A stretch of DNA of 64,000 bases from CAUZIR01 sp965250195 (GCA_965250195.1 OZ252295.1:1302001-1366000); one strand, 5' to 3'; shown: positions 1 through 8,779, numbered from the stretch's first letter. The notes: generated by a model from the sequence alone, not told the origin. Program-made: numbers and translations.

Positions 1-80
1 CCGTAGCCAACGGCCTGCTCCTCTTGGGCCCGCTCGGACTCATCTGGGCCTACCGTCGCAGGCGCAGCCACGGGGAGTAG
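1..80 (+). CDS. C-terminal end of a membrane-anchored protein (partial)
   Basis: A reading frame enters from the left edge (first full codon at 3) and stops with TAG at 78-80. Its last 25 residues are a hydrophobic stretch rich in Leu/Gly (LLLLGPLGLIWAY) followed by four arginines and a short polar tail. That is the pattern of a C-terminal membrane anchor with a positively charged cytoplasmic end, as in surface proteins tethered by a single C-terminal helix. The body of the protein lies outside the window, so no function can be given. It ends 17 bases before hrcA. Confidence 0.55.
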   Translation, partial: VANGLLLLGPLGLIWAYRRRRSHGE

Positions 81-97
81 AATAGTCGGGAAGTCGA

Positions 98-1117
98 ATG
101 CTCAGCTCCCGACAGCAGGCCATACTCAACTACATCGTCGAGCACTACGTCGCCGGTGCCAGCCCGGTCTCGTCTCGCTCCATCATTGCCGATGGCAGGC
201 TCGGAGTTAGCTCGGCCACAGTTCGCAACGACGTAACCGTTCTTCAGGAGCACGGTTACGTAACCCATCCGCACTCATCCGCCGGGAGCGTCCCCAGTGA
301 CAAGGCGTACAGGATGTACGTCGAATCGGTGGCCAGTAGCAACGAAAATCGCGAGCCCACTGCCACTCGGGCATCGGTTCGCCACAAATTGGCGCGGGCG
401 AACATGGACGCTGAGTACTGGTCCAGCACAGCGGCGGGAATACTGGCCGGGTTGGTCGACAATCTTGCGGTAGCCACCCCCGCCAGGTCGGCCGAATCCA
501 GAGTGAGGCGACTGGACGTCGTGCCCCTGGAAGGCCTATTGGCCATGATGATCGTGGTCCTGGAACAGACCAGGCTCCGGCGGCACATGGTCCGCCTGGC
601 TGAGCCCACCGACGCCGACGTACTGGCCAGGTCCGCGAACCGTGTTCGCGACCTTGTAGAAGGGCAGACTCGCAGCCAACTGGCCCAAGTCCACTTCGAT
701 CTCACGCCCCTGGAGCGAAAAATACTCCAGACAACCATCGAGGTACTTGAAGCAGAAGATAAAGGCCTGTTTAGAGATCACTACTTGGACGGCCTACGGA
801 ACCTCCTGTCACAGCCTGAGTTTGCTGAAAACCGCAAGGTGAGAGATCTGGTAGAGGGTTTCGAAGATGGCACGCTTGCCCAGGCCGTACTGGAAGAGAT
901 GCCCGAAGGCGCCACGCTGAGGGTAGTAATTGGTGCCGAAAACCGTGGAGACGTGCTGCGGCCTCTGAGCGTCGTTATCGGGCGCTACAGAGGCCCGGGC
1001 GGTGCGGTCGGTGCGATAGCGGCAGTAGGCCCGACTAGGATGCGCTATGCCCACACAATCGCCCGGGTCAAGCTAATGATCTCGGTCATGACGGAAATGG
1101 CCAACCTCAGGTCATAG
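98..1117 (+). CDS. hrcA: Heat-inducible transcription repressor HrcA
   Basis: A 339-residue protein of the usual HrcA length. The first 75 or so residues form the winged-helix domain with the family signature SSATVRNDV and the following HPHSSAGSVPSDKAYR segment; the rest is the GAF-like dimerisation domain. HrcA represses chaperone genes by binding CIRCE inverted repeats and is kept folded by GroEL. It is followed by dnaJ after 152 bases, but grpE and dnaK are not next to it, and I see no CIRCE repeat in front of hrcA or dnaJ, so its targets probably lie elsewhere. Start ATG at 98 follows a weak GGAAG-like ribosome site. Confidence 0.93.
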   Translation: MLSSRQQAILNYIVEHYVAGASPVSSRSIIADGRLGVSSATVRNDVTVLQEHGYVTHPHSSAGSVPSDKAYRMYVESVASSNENREPTATRASVRHKLARANMDAEYWSSTAAGILAGLVDNLAVATPARSAESRVRRLDVVPLEGLLAMMIVVLEQTRLRRHMVRLAEPTDADVLARSANRVRDLVEGQTRSQLAQVHFDLTPLERKILQTTIEVLEAEDKGLFRDHYLDGLRNLLSQPEFAENRKVRDLVEGFEDGTLAQAVLEEMPEGATLRVVIGAENRGDVLRPLSVVIGRYRGPGGAVGAIAAVGPTRMRYAHTIARVKLMISVMTEMANLRS

Positions 1118-1192
1118 CCCGTAGAGCGGCGGACTCCCTCCCAAACTCACTCGGTCCTCACCCAAGAATCTCGTTTCCCGGTGCACGCATCC

Positions 1193-1222
1193 TTGAACGC
1201 CCTGCCGAGGTCCAAATATAAT
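1193..1222 (+). promoter_or_regulatory. Sigma70-type promoter for dnaJ
   Basis: TTGAAC at 1193-1198, an 18-base spacer and a perfect TATAAT at 1217-1222. Expected transcription start is near 1229, leaving about 40 bases before the ATG at 1270. The promoter overlaps the possible in-frame TTG at 1222, which argues against that upstream start for dnaJ. Confidence 0.72.
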
Positions 1223-1269
1223 TGAACATTGTGCGTCCTCAATTTGACGTACCCGGTGAACGACACTGC

Positions 1270-2409
1270 ATGACGACCAAAAAGCGCGACTACTATGAGG
1301 TTCTGGGCGTTCAGCGAAACGCCTCGGATGAGGAGGTCAAAAAGGCCTTCCGCAAGCTGGCGCTCGAATTCCACCCCGACCGCAACAAGGCGGAAAAGGC
1401 GGGAGAGCGATTCAAAGAGGTAAACGAGGCCTACCAGGTTCTCTCCGACGAGGACCGCAGGGCACAGTACGATCGCTTCGGTCACTCCGGCGTCACAAGC
1501 GGTGGTGCCACGGGCTTTGACGGCTTCGATTCATACGGAGGTGTGGGGGACATCTTCGAGGCCTTCTTCGGCGGCTTCGGCGGACAGGCCCAGACAGGCT
1601 CCGCCCGACGGGGCTCCGACCTGCGAGGCTCCGTCACGGTGTCTTTCGCCGAGGCAGCATTCGGGACTGAGAAAGAGATTGAGATCTCCCGGACCGAAAA
1701 GTGCGCCGTCTGTCGTGGAAGCCGTAGCGAGCCCGACACCACCCCGGAAGTGTGCACAAACTGCGGTGGCTCGGGACAGCTGCGGCGGGCACAGCAGGGC
1801 TTCTTCGGTCAGTTCGTGCAGGTAGTGACATGCAGCGTTTGCGGGGGTGACGGACAGGTAATTACCAAACCCTGCAAGCACTGCAGCGGCTCCGGCATCG
1901 AGCGCAAGCAGCGCACGCTCGCCGTGACCATTCCGGCCGGAATCGAGAGCAACACCCAGCTCAAGTTGCGAGGGGAGGGTGAAGCCGGCCTCGGTGGTGG
2001 CCCGTCCGGCAGCCTGTATGTTGCGCTCAGTGTCCAGCCCCACCAGCTGTTCAGGCGCGAGGGCAACGACGTACGCTACACCCAGAGGCTCAACGTCGCA
2101 CAGGCTGGGCTGGGTGTGGTCCTGAACATCCCTACCCTAGAAGGGGAGGAAACCGTCGAAATACCGGCCGGCACCCAGTCCGGGCAGTTAATAAACCTCA
2201 AGGGCCGAGGCATCCCCCACCTCCGGAACAAAGGTCTCCGGGGCGATCAGATCATCGACCTGTTCGTGCTCACCCCCGAGGACCTCTCCGAAGAGCAGCG
2301 ACTGCTTCTTGAGCAGCTCGCGGCCACTTTACCGGACGAGGGTGAAGTCTCCGAGCAGGACGGCCGAACCTGGGTGGGCAAGATCAAGGACACTATCTCC
2401 GGTCCTTAA
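1270..2409 (+). CDS. dnaJ: Chaperone protein DnaJ
   Basis: A 379-residue Hsp40 co-chaperone that stimulates DnaK ATPase activity and delivers unfolded clients. The J domain spans residues 1-70 with the essential HPD at 35-37; a Gly/Phe-rich linker follows; then four zinc-binding CxxC repeats (CAVC, CTNC, CSVC, CKHC) and the C-terminal client-binding domains. The first repeat reads CAVCRGSR rather than CxxCxGxG, a small departure. I place the start at ATG 1270 (MTTKKRDYYEVLG), preceded by GGTGA; the in-frame TTG at 1222 falls in the -10 box. It is transcribed apart from hrcA by its own promoter and runs on into prmA. Confidence 0.95.
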   Translation: MTTKKRDYYEVLGVQRNASDEEVKKAFRKLALEFHPDRNKAEKAGERFKEVNEAYQVLSDEDRRAQYDRFGHSGVTSGGATGFDGFDSYGGVGDIFEAFFGGFGGQAQTGSARRGSDLRGSVTVSFAEAAFGTEKEIEISRTEKCAVCRGSRSEPDTTPEVCTNCGGSGQLRRAQQGFFGQFVQVVTCSVCGGDGQVITKPCKHCSGSGIERKQRTLAVTIPAGIESNTQLKLRGEGEAGLGGGPSGSLYVALSVQPHQLFRREGNDVRYTQRLNVAQAGLGVVLNIPTLEGEETVEIPAGTQSGQLINLKGRGIPHLRNKGLRGDQIIDLFVLTPEDLSEEQRLLLEQLAATLPDEGEVSEQDGRTWVGKIKDTISGP

Positions 2410-2427
2410 GTCACTGCGTGACGGCCA

Positions 2428-3336
2428 ATGACACTGATTGAGTTCAGTATCCGGACACCCGCTGAATTCGTAGAACCCATCTCCGAACTGTTCGCTCGCT
2501 ATGGTGAGCAGGGCGTCGTCGTGGAGCTTGACGGTGGCTACAACCCGGACGAGGGCGAGTCGCGTCCTCCGGACGCCCCGGCGACACTGCGCACCTACCT
2601 CCCGGCCGACGACCAGCTCCCGGCACGGCGAGCTGGAATCGACGCCGGTGTCAGGTTGATCGCCCTCGTCGCACCAATAGGTGATCTGACCGAGCGGGCC
2701 ATAGAGGAAGCCGAGTGGCGCGACGCCTACAAGCGGCATCTCAGAACCCTGACAGTCGGGAAACGGCTAATGGTGGTCCCTAGCTGGGATGAGCCGCGTT
2801 CTGTTGGCTCGCGGGTGGTCATTCGGCTCGACCCCGGTCTCGCCTTCGGGACGGGGCATCATCCGACGACCGCAATGTGCCTCCAGTTCGTCGAAGAACT
2901 TCTCGAACCCGCCGCCTGCGTTCTGGACGTCGGGTGTGGGTCGGGCATCCTCTCCATAGCCGCGGCCAAGCTGGGCGCGACCAGAGTGCTCGGGCTCGAC
3001 ATCGACCCGGACGCGGTCTCGGCTGCCAATCGCAATGCGGCCGACAACGAGGTTGACCGCGTAGTCACCGCGGTCGAGGGGACACTTGAGAGCCGCCAAG
3101 GCGATGGCCCGTTCGACCTGGTGCTCGCCAACATCTCGGCCAAGGTGATCATCGCGTCTGCCGAGCACATCGCTGCCGTTGCGAAGCCCTTGGGCGCCGT
3201 CGTCTGTAGCGGTGTCCTCGCAGAGAGGGGCGACGAAGTAACCGGCGCCCTCGCGGCCGCGGGTCTGCGGGTAAGCGAGGTTCGGCAGGAAGAGGAATGG
3301 CTTGCGATCCACGCCGTTCACCCTGACGTGCGTTAG
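2428..3336 (+). CDS. prmA: Ribosomal protein L11 methyltransferase
   Basis: A 302-residue SAM-dependent methyltransferase that trimethylates ribosomal protein L11. The SAM-binding motif DVGCGSG sits near residues 167-173, followed by the acidic ribose-binding GLDIDPDA and, near residue 235, the LANIS segment typical of PrmA. The N-terminal 100 residues match the substrate-binding domain. The dnaJ-prmA order is common in many bacteria. It begins 18 bases after dnaJ, and its 3' end overlaps the convergent gpsA by four bases. Confidence 0.92.
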   Translation: MTLIEFSIRTPAEFVEPISELFARYGEQGVVVELDGGYNPDEGESRPPDAPATLRTYLPADDQLPARRAGIDAGVRLIALVAPIGDLTERAIEEAEWRDAYKRHLRTLTVGKRLMVVPSWDEPRSVGSRVVIRLDPGLAFGTGHHPTTAMCLQFVEELLEPAACVLDVGCGSGILSIAAAKLGATRVLGLDIDPDAVSAANRNAADNEVDRVVTAVEGTLESRQGDGPFDLVLANISAKVIIASAEHIAAVAKPLGAVVCSGVLAERGDEVTGALAAAGLRVSEVRQEEEWLAIHAVHPDVR

Positions 3337-4361
3337 CCGCCTTTGCCACCGTCCAGCCCGCTCCATTCGGGGGCGGGCCGTCTGCCCAGGAGCTCGGAAA
3401 TGGCCGACTCCAGCGAGACCCCCTCGAACAGGATCGAGTTGATGGCCCGGGCAATGGGCATATCGACCGACAGCCGGTCGGCCACCTGAACCGCCGCCGC
3501 CGTGGTGTCCACGCCCTCCGCGACGTTGTGCATCCCGGCGCGAATGTCCTCCAGCTTGCGACCGGCGGCCAGTTCGGCGCCGACGTGGTGGTTCCGACTC
3601 AGGTCGCTGTAGCAGGTCGCTACCAGGTCGCCCATCCCGGCAAGTCCCGCCAGCGTAAGCGGCGCCGCGCCCGATGCCACCCCCAGTCGGGCGATCTCCG
3701 CCAGGCCCCGGGTGACGAAGGCCGCCTTGGCGTTGTCGCCCAGCTGAAGCCCGTCGCAGATGCCCGCGCCGATGGCGATAATGTTCTTGAGGGCACCGCC
3801 CAGCTCCACCCCGACGAGGTCGGCGTTGGTATAGACGCGGAAGCTCTGCGACGAGAACGCGGCCTGCACCCTCGCCATCGCTTCGTCGTCGGACCCGGCC
3901 ACGACCGTGGTGGAGGGCAGGCCGGAAAGCACTTCGCTCGCCAGGTTAGGGCCCGAAAGCGCGCATATGTGCCCGTCCCAACCGGGGCCAAGCTCTTCGG
4001 CGATCACCTCGGACATGCGCTTGCCGGAGGATATCTCCAGCCCCTTAGTGGCGCTCACGACCGTAGCGCTAGAGGGCACGTCTTCGGCGATGCGGGCCAT
4101 GTTCTCTCTGATCGACCGCGACGGCACGGCCACCATCACAAGGTCGGCGCCCGTCAGTGAATCTGCCGGGGATGATGTCGCCGACACGGTGTCGGGCAGG
4201 GTCACTCCCGGCGCGAAGCGCTTGTTTTCCCGGTCCCGGTTCAGAGCGTCTGCTTCGGCGCCGTCGCGTGCGAGTATGCACACGGATGCGCCGTTGCGGG
4301 CTAGCAGGACCGCGAGCGTCGTTCCCCAGCTCGTCGTCCCGATGACTGCGGCGGTCGTCAT
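3333..4361 (-). CDS. gpsA: Glycerol-3-phosphate dehydrogenase [NAD(P)+]
   Basis: A 342-residue enzyme that reduces dihydroxyacetone phosphate to sn-glycerol 3-phosphate, the head-group precursor of membrane phospholipids. The N-terminal Rossmann motif reads IGTTSWGTTLA, so the middle Gly of the usual GxGxWG is Thr. SGPNLASE and the catalytic-lysine segment LGGALKNIIAIGAG are intact, as is the C-terminal helical substrate domain. It lies three bases downstream of plsY, and the pair covers two consecutive steps (G3P synthesis and its acylation), the last two genes of the argF-der-plsY-gpsA minus-strand run. Confidence 0.93.
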   Translation of the reverse strand: MTTAAVIGTTSWGTTLAVLLARNGASVCILARDGAEADALNRDRENKRFAPGVTLPDTVSATSSPADSLTGADLVMVAVPSRSIRENMARIAEDVPSSATVVSATKGLEISSGKRMSEVIAEELGPGWDGHICALSGPNLASEVLSGLPSTTVVAGSDDEAMARVQAAFSSQSFRVYTNADLVGVELGGALKNIIAIGAGICDGLQLGDNAKAAFVTRGLAEIARLGVASGAAPLTLAGLAGMGDLVATCYSDLSRNHHVGAELAAGRKLEDIRAGMHNVAEGVDTTAAAVQVADRLSVDMPIARAINSILFEGVSLESAISELLGRRPAPEWSGLDGGKGG

Positions 4362-4364
4362 GGC

Positions 4365-5054
4365 CTAGCCTGCCCGGTCCTGCGCGGGCCCGGCCCCTTC
4401 GGCGGCTTGTTTTGCCTCATCGGCGACTAGTGCCGGGGCCAGCTCCGCCTTCGTGCCCAGCTTACGCTCCTTGCCTCTGATCAATCGGACAACGTTGTCG
4501 TAATGACGGATGACCACCGCCGGGGCCCCGACAATTCCGTACCACATGAAGTCTGTCTCGATGACCCCGGTTGCGGCGAGGGCGATCAGGGCGACGCAGC
4601 CAGCCGTCGCTCCGATGATAGATCCCACAGAAACGTACTTCGACAGGAAGACCAGGGGCACTCCAACGCCGGTGGCGATCAGACCGGCCCACGGCGAGAG
4701 GATAAAGAGCCCGCCCCAGCCGGTGGCGATGCCCCTGCCGCCCCTGAAACCGGCGAACACGGGAAAATTGTGGCCCAGCACGGCGGCCAGCCCAGCGGCT
4801 GATTGCAGTCCGGGTGTGTCGGAGAAAGCTATCACCACCGCGATTGCGATCACCGCTTTGGACATGTCGAGAAGCAGGACCAGCGCCCCCACCTTCTTGC
4901 CCGAGGTGCGGATGACGTTGGTCATGCCCGTCTTCCCGCTGCCGAAGTCGCGCACATCCACGCCGCTCGCCACCCGCGCCGCGATGAGCCCGAACGGCAC
5001 TGAGCCGATCAGATAGCCCACGGCTATGAAAATGAGGTATTCGAAGAAAATCAC
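4365..5054 (-). CDS. plsY: Glycerol-3-phosphate acyltransferase PlsY
   Basis: A 229-residue integral membrane acyltransferase that transfers an acyl group from acyl-phosphate to G3P, giving lysophosphatidic acid. It starts with a hydrophobic helix, has GSVPFG near residue 17 and the G3P-binding motif as GSGKTGMTNVIR, where most PlsY proteins have GSGN. Further hydrophobic segments fit the five-helix topology, and FAGFRGGRGIATG is the conserved cytosolic loop. A hydrophilic Ala/Glu-rich tail of about 30 residues is longer than usual. The start codon overlaps the der stop, so translation is probably coupled. Confidence 0.92.
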   Translation of the reverse strand: MIFFEYLIFIAVGYLIGSVPFGLIAARVASGVDVRDFGSGKTGMTNVIRTSGKKVGALVLLLDMSKAVIAIAVVIAFSDTPGLQSAAGLAAVLGHNFPVFAGFRGGRGIATGWGGLFILSPWAGLIATGVGVPLVFLSKYVSVGSIIGATAGCVALIALAATGVIETDFMWYGIVGAPAVVIRHYDNVVRLIRGKERKLGTKAELAPALVADEAKQAAEGAGPAQDRAG

Positions 5055-6385
5055 TGTTCGCCCCTGCCCCTGAACCGCATCCTCAGCGGCGTTCCCTCGA
5101 AGCCATAGGTGCCGCGAATGGCGTTTTCCAGGTACCGCCGGTAAGAGAAGTGCACCAGGTCGGCCTTATTGACGTAGACCGTGAAACCGGGCGGGCCGAT
5201 AGAGTCTTGAGTCACCCCGTACACCTTCAGTCCGTGCCTGGGGTTGGACGCCGGTGGGTGGTCGGCCACGGCGTTGAGCACCGTGCGTCGTAGGTCGTAG
5301 CGCGGTAGACTTCTCGACCACTGCACGTGCGCCTCCCCGGCCGCATCCAGCAGTTCGCCTACCCCGTCCCCCTTAAGCGCCGATATGAACCGCACCGGCG
5401 CGAAGTGGAGGAACTTGAATCGCGCCCGCACGAACCGCTCCGTGTCGGCCTTGTTCAGGCCCAGCTCGGGGGCGAGATCCCACTTGTTCACGGCGATCAC
5501 AATGCCCCTGTGCGCCTCCAGCACATAGCTGGCGATGTGGGCGTCCTGCGCCGTGGCCAGCTCGGTGGCGTCCAGCAGCAGCAGCGCCACCTGTGCCCGC
5601 TCAATGGCGCGGAGAGACCGCAGGACGCTGTAGCGTTCGATGCCCCTCTCCACGCTGCCCCTGCGTCGAATACCCGCCGTATCTATCAGCAGCATGGACG
5701 TGCCGTCGCGCTCGATCAGCGTATCTATTGCGTCTCGGGTTGTTCCGGGAACGTCGCTGACAATCGAGCGTTCTTCGCCCGCAATGGCGTTGAGCAGTTG
5801 CGACTTGCCCGAATTGGCCCGGCCCACGATGGCCAGGGACAGGTCGGCCAGCGACTCGTAGTCCGGTTCGGTCTCGGGCAAGGCTTCGACAACTTGCGTC
5901 ATCAGGTCGTCCACGCCCCTGTTGTGGTACGCGCTCAGTGGAATCGGGTCCCCAATGCCCAGTGAGTGAAATTCGAGAGACGTGCTCTCCCGCTCGGGGT
6001 TGTCCGCCTTGTTTGCGGCCAATATCAGCGGCTTCCCGGCCATGCGCAGGCTCTGGGCCACGTCCTCGTCGTCCGGCGTCACCCCGTCCACCGAGTCCAC
6101 CACCAGCACGATGACATCGGCGTCGGCGATGGCTACTTCGACCTGGTTGCGAACTTCGTCCGATAGACCTGCCACCTGAGTAGACCGGGTCGGCTCCAGC
6201 TCTAGGCCGCCGGTGTCTATCAGCACGAACCCTGCCCCGCCCCATTCAACGTTCGTCATTAGTCGGTCGCGGGTGGTGCCGGCCACCTCCGAGACAATGG
6301 CGCTTCGGTCCCCGGCAATCCGGTTGTAGAGCGTGGACTTGCCCACATTTGGGCGTCCGACAATGGCGACAAGTGGTTTAACCAT
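5051..6385 (-). CDS. der: Ribosome assembly GTPase Der (EngA)
   Basis: A 444-residue protein with the diagnostic tandem GTPase domains. G domain 1 has GRPNVGKS, DTGG and NKAD; G domain 2 starts near residue 185 with GRANSGKS, then DTAGIRRRG and NKWD; a KH-like domain completes the protein. Der acts in maturation of the 50S subunit and is essential in most bacteria. The start ATG at 6385 is eight bases after the argF stop, and its end overlaps plsY by four bases. Confidence 0.95.
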   Translation of the reverse strand: MVKPLVAIVGRPNVGKSTLYNRIAGDRSAIVSEVAGTTRDRLMTNVEWGGAGFVLIDTGGLELEPTRSTQVAGLSDEVRNQVEVAIADADVIVLVVDSVDGVTPDDEDVAQSLRMAGKPLILAANKADNPERESTSLEFHSLGIGDPIPLSAYHNRGVDDLMTQVVEALPETEPDYESLADLSLAIVGRANSGKSQLLNAIAGEERSIVSDVPGTTRDAIDTLIERDGTSMLLIDTAGIRRRGSVERGIERYSVLRSLRAIERAQVALLLLDATELATAQDAHIASYVLEAHRGIVIAVNKWDLAPELGLNKADTERFVRARFKFLHFAPVRFISALKGDGVGELLDAAGEAHVQWSRSLPRYDLRRTVLNAVADHPPASNPRHGLKVYGVTQDSIGPPGFTVYVNKADLVHFSYRRYLENAIRGTYGFEGTPLRMRFRGRGEQ

Positions 6386-6393
6386 GTCTGGGC

Positions 6394-7311
6394 CTAGCCG
6401 AGCAACCGGCTGAGAATGGCTTTTTGAGCGTGGAGCCGGTTCTCGGCCTGGTCGAAGACAACCGAGCCGGGGTGTTCCAGCATCCCCGGCGCGATCTCCT
6501 CGCCCTCATGTGCGGGCATGTCGTGCATGAAGACCGCGCCGGGGCCGGCGCGCTCCATTAGCTCGGGGCCCACCTGGTAGCCCTCGAACGCGCGCAGCTT
6601 ATCGGCTGCCTGGTCCTGTTCGCCCATGCTCACCCACACGTCCGTGTACACCGCGTCCGCTCCGGTGACGGCGTCCTCCGGGCTCTGGAGCCAGGTCACG
6701 GAGCCGCCCGAGCCCTCGGCCCGTCGCTGCGCCTCTGCCCAGGGCTGATCCGGCACCTGATAAGCGGCGGGACAGGCCATGGTGAAGTGCGCGCCCACCG
6801 AGCCGCAGGCGATGGCGAGGCTCGCGGCCACGTTGTTTCCGTCGCCGATGTAGGCAATCTTGGCACCGGTAAGCGCGCCTCGCTTCTCGTGCACCGTCAG
6901 CAGGTCGGCCATCGCCTGGCACGGGTGCTCGGCGTCCGATAGAGCATTGACCACGGGTATCGAGGCATATTCGGCCAACTCGACGAGCGTGTCATGAGAG
7001 AACACGCGGGCCACCACACAGTCGAACCACCTCTCCAGCACCCGCGCCACGTCGGCCACCGGTTCTCGTTGCCCGAGCCCGACGTCTTCGGGGCTGAAGT
7101 ACACACAGTCCCCGCCGAGCTGCCGGACGCCCACCTCGAAGCTACCCCTGGTCCTCAGCGAGGGTTTTTCGAATAACAGCGCGACAATCATGCCGTCTAA
7201 AGGACGTGTGGCGTCGGCGCCGTTCTTCACTCGCACAGCCGCTTCAACAATATCGGCAACCTGGCTCGGAGGCAGGTCCGCCACCGACAAAAAGTCGCTC
7301 AGTTTGCTCAT
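6394..7311 (-). CDS. argF: Ornithine carbamoyltransferase
   Basis: A 305-residue enzyme joining ornithine and carbamoyl phosphate to citrulline in arginine biosynthesis. The carbamoyl-phosphate loop reads KPSLRTR, followed by HPCQAMADL and the ornithine-specific DVWVSMGE, which marks it as OTCase and not aspartate carbamoyltransferase. The usual C-terminal HCLP, whose Cys contacts ornithine, reads HDMP (Asp near residue 264). I chose ATG 7311 (MSKLSDFL), preceded by AGGGGCG, over a start 12 codons upstream. It heads the minus-strand run argF-der-plsY-gpsA. Confidence 0.9.
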   Translation of the reverse strand: MSKLSDFLSVADLPPSQVADIVEAAVRVKNGADATRPLDGMIVALLFEKPSLRTRGSFEVGVRQLGGDCVYFSPEDVGLGQREPVADVARVLERWFDCVVARVFSHDTLVELAEYASIPVVNALSDAEHPCQAMADLLTVHEKRGALTGAKIAYIGDGNNVAASLAIACGSVGAHFTMACPAAYQVPDQPWAEAQRRAEGSGGSVTWLQSPEDAVTGADAVYTDVWVSMGEQDQAADKLRAFEGYQVGPELMERAGPGAVFMHDMPAHEGEEIAPGMLEHPGSVVFDQAENRLHAQKAILSRLLG

Positions 7312-7335
7312 CGCCCCTAAATGCCCCCAAAGGCG

Positions 7336-7365
7336 ATGATATGCCACGGAATCGCGGTCCTACAA
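7336..7365 (-). promoter_or_regulatory. Possible promoter for argF
   Basis: On the minus strand TTGTAG (7365-7360) and TATCAT (7341-7336) are 18 bases apart, with the expected start of transcription about 18 bases before the argF ATG. The -35 is a weak match, so this is tentative. Confidence 0.3.
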
Positions 7366-7467
7366 GGAACCGGCAGGCCTGCGTTCGAGTGTCTCGCCGC
7401 GTTAGAATCGTCTGGTCGGTGGCGCGGCATGCAACAAAGCAGTTTCGGTGGACGCAAAGGGCAGGTG

Positions 7468-7815
7468 ATGACAAACGGCAACATCGGGGCCGAAAGGGTC
7501 CTCCTCACCGAGGACAGTGTGATAATCGACTGGAGCGACGGCCAGACCTGCTGCTACACGGCCAGGGAGTTGCGCCTCAACTGCGGCTGCGCCGAGTGCG
7601 TCGAGGAGTGGAGCAAACGCAAACTGCTCGACCCCGCCACCGTTCCTGCCGACATCCGGGCTGAAGACTACCTGATGGTGGGCCGATATGCCGTCCAGTT
7701 CCTCTGGAGCGACGCCCACTACACCGGCATCTACCCGTTTGACACGATTCGCACCATCCTGCCCTGTGCAGAGGCCGCGGACAGTGGCATCGATCCGGTC
7801 GGTGACAACAAATGA
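7468..7815 (+). CDS. DUF971 domain protein
   Basis: A 115-residue protein of the DUF971 (gamma-butyrobetaine hydroxylase N-terminal-like) family. It has the typical WSDGQTCCYTARELRLNC core, then CGCAECVEE, a cysteine cluster that binds metal in relatives, and the C-terminal VGRYAVQFLWSDAHYTGIYPF segment. The family is small and often encoded near Fe-S cluster or carnitine genes; here neither is adjacent, so a precise role cannot be given. ATG 7468 follows AAGGGCAGGTG; longer in-frame starts would overlap the intergenic control region. It ends 13 bases before the LLM oxidoreductase and is probably co-transcribed with it. Confidence 0.82.
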   Translation: MTNGNIGAERVLLTEDSVIIDWSDGQTCCYTARELRLNCGCAECVEEWSKRKLLDPATVPADIRAEDYLMVGRYAVQFLWSDAHYTGIYPFDTIRTILPCAEAADSGIDPVGDNK

Positions 7816-7828
7816 GGCGAGTTCAGAA

Positions 7829-8779
7829 GTGAAAATCGGCTTACTAATAGAGGCACAGGACGACCTTACCTGGGAGCTCTGGCGCCGCGTCGCCAAATCG
7901 GCAGACGAACTGGGATTCGACTCCCTGTGGCGGTCCGACCACCTCGTGGCACTATACGGCAAGATGCCCGGCGGCTCCTTTGATGCCTTCCTCAATCTGG
8001 CGATAGCTGCTGAAGTGACGGACCGCATCGAGCTGGGCACCATGGTCGCCTCGGTGACCTTTCGTCACCCCTCGGTGCTTTCCCGTCTCGCCGCTCAGAT
8101 AGACGCCCTCTCGGATGGGCGCTTCGTGCTCGGCGTCGGCGCCGGATGGCACGATGGCGAGCACACGGAGTACGGCGTCGACTTCCCGCCAATTGGCGAA
8201 CGTATGGACAGGCTTCGCGAGACCATCCTGTATTGTCGCGCGTCCTGGTCCCCGGGCCCTGCGTCCTTTATCGGCACGCACTACCGGCTCGACGGAGCCA
8301 GCGGCCTGCCCGGCCCGGTGCGCCAGCCGCTGCCCATACTCGTAGGCGGCTCAGGCGAGCGCCGCACGCTGCGCATCGTCGCCGAGCTGGCCGACGAGTG
8401 GAACGTCACCGGCCGCGACCTCCCCAAATATCCCCACAAACTCGAGGTCCTTGCTCGCCACTGCGACGCCGTCGGCCGCGACATCGCCTCGATTCGGCGC
8501 TCCATCGCGGCCCCGTTCGCCGTGGGCGTGGACGATGCAGACCTGGACGCCCGCATAGAGAGGCTCAGGCTTCGCGTCCCCACCCTCACCGGCGACCCCC
8601 GCAATCTGGGGGACCACAGAGGGCCGGGCGGCTGGTTCTCCGGCAGTCCGGACGAACTGGTAGATCAACTGGGTCGGCTATCGGAAATGAGCGTCTCTCG
8701 GGTCATGCTTCAGCACCTGGCCCACGACGACTTCTCCGCGCTCGAGCTACTGGCGGCTCGGGTCCTGCCGCAGCTCTGA
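7829..8779 (+). CDS. LLM-class F420-type flavin/deazaflavin oxidoreductase
   Basis: A 316-residue luciferase-like TIM-barrel protein. It opens with a VKIGLLIEA strand, has the FDSLWRSDHL segment, the LGTMVASVTFRHP strand-loop, and the LGVGAGWHDGEHTEYG segment characteristic of F420-dependent members of the superfamily. Such enzymes move hydride between F420 or FMN and diverse substrates; the substrate here cannot be read from sequence. I place the start at GTG 7829, with GAGGCG about 11 bases upstream; another GTG at 7802 overlaps the preceding stop. It is followed after one base by the HAD hydrolase, suggesting one transcript. Confidence 0.85.
   Translation: MKIGLLIEAQDDLTWELWRRVAKSADELGFDSLWRSDHLVALYGKMPGGSFDAFLNLAIAAEVTDRIELGTMVASVTFRHPSVLSRLAAQIDALSDGRFVLGVGAGWHDGEHTEYGVDFPPIGERMDRLRETILYCRASWSPGPASFIGTHYRLDGASGLPGPVRQPLPILVGGSGERRTLRIVAELADEWNVTGRDLPKYPHKLEVLARHCDAVGRDIASIRRSIAAPFAVGVDDADLDARIERLRLRVPTLTGDPRNLGDHRGPGGWFSGSPDELVDQLGRLSEMSVSRVMLQHLAHDDFSALELLAARVLPQL

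Noticed and set aside
1222..1269. Upstream TTG start for dnaJ giving 16 extra residues
   Set aside because: The TTG overlaps the -10 box of a good promoter and the extra residues precede the universal J-domain start.
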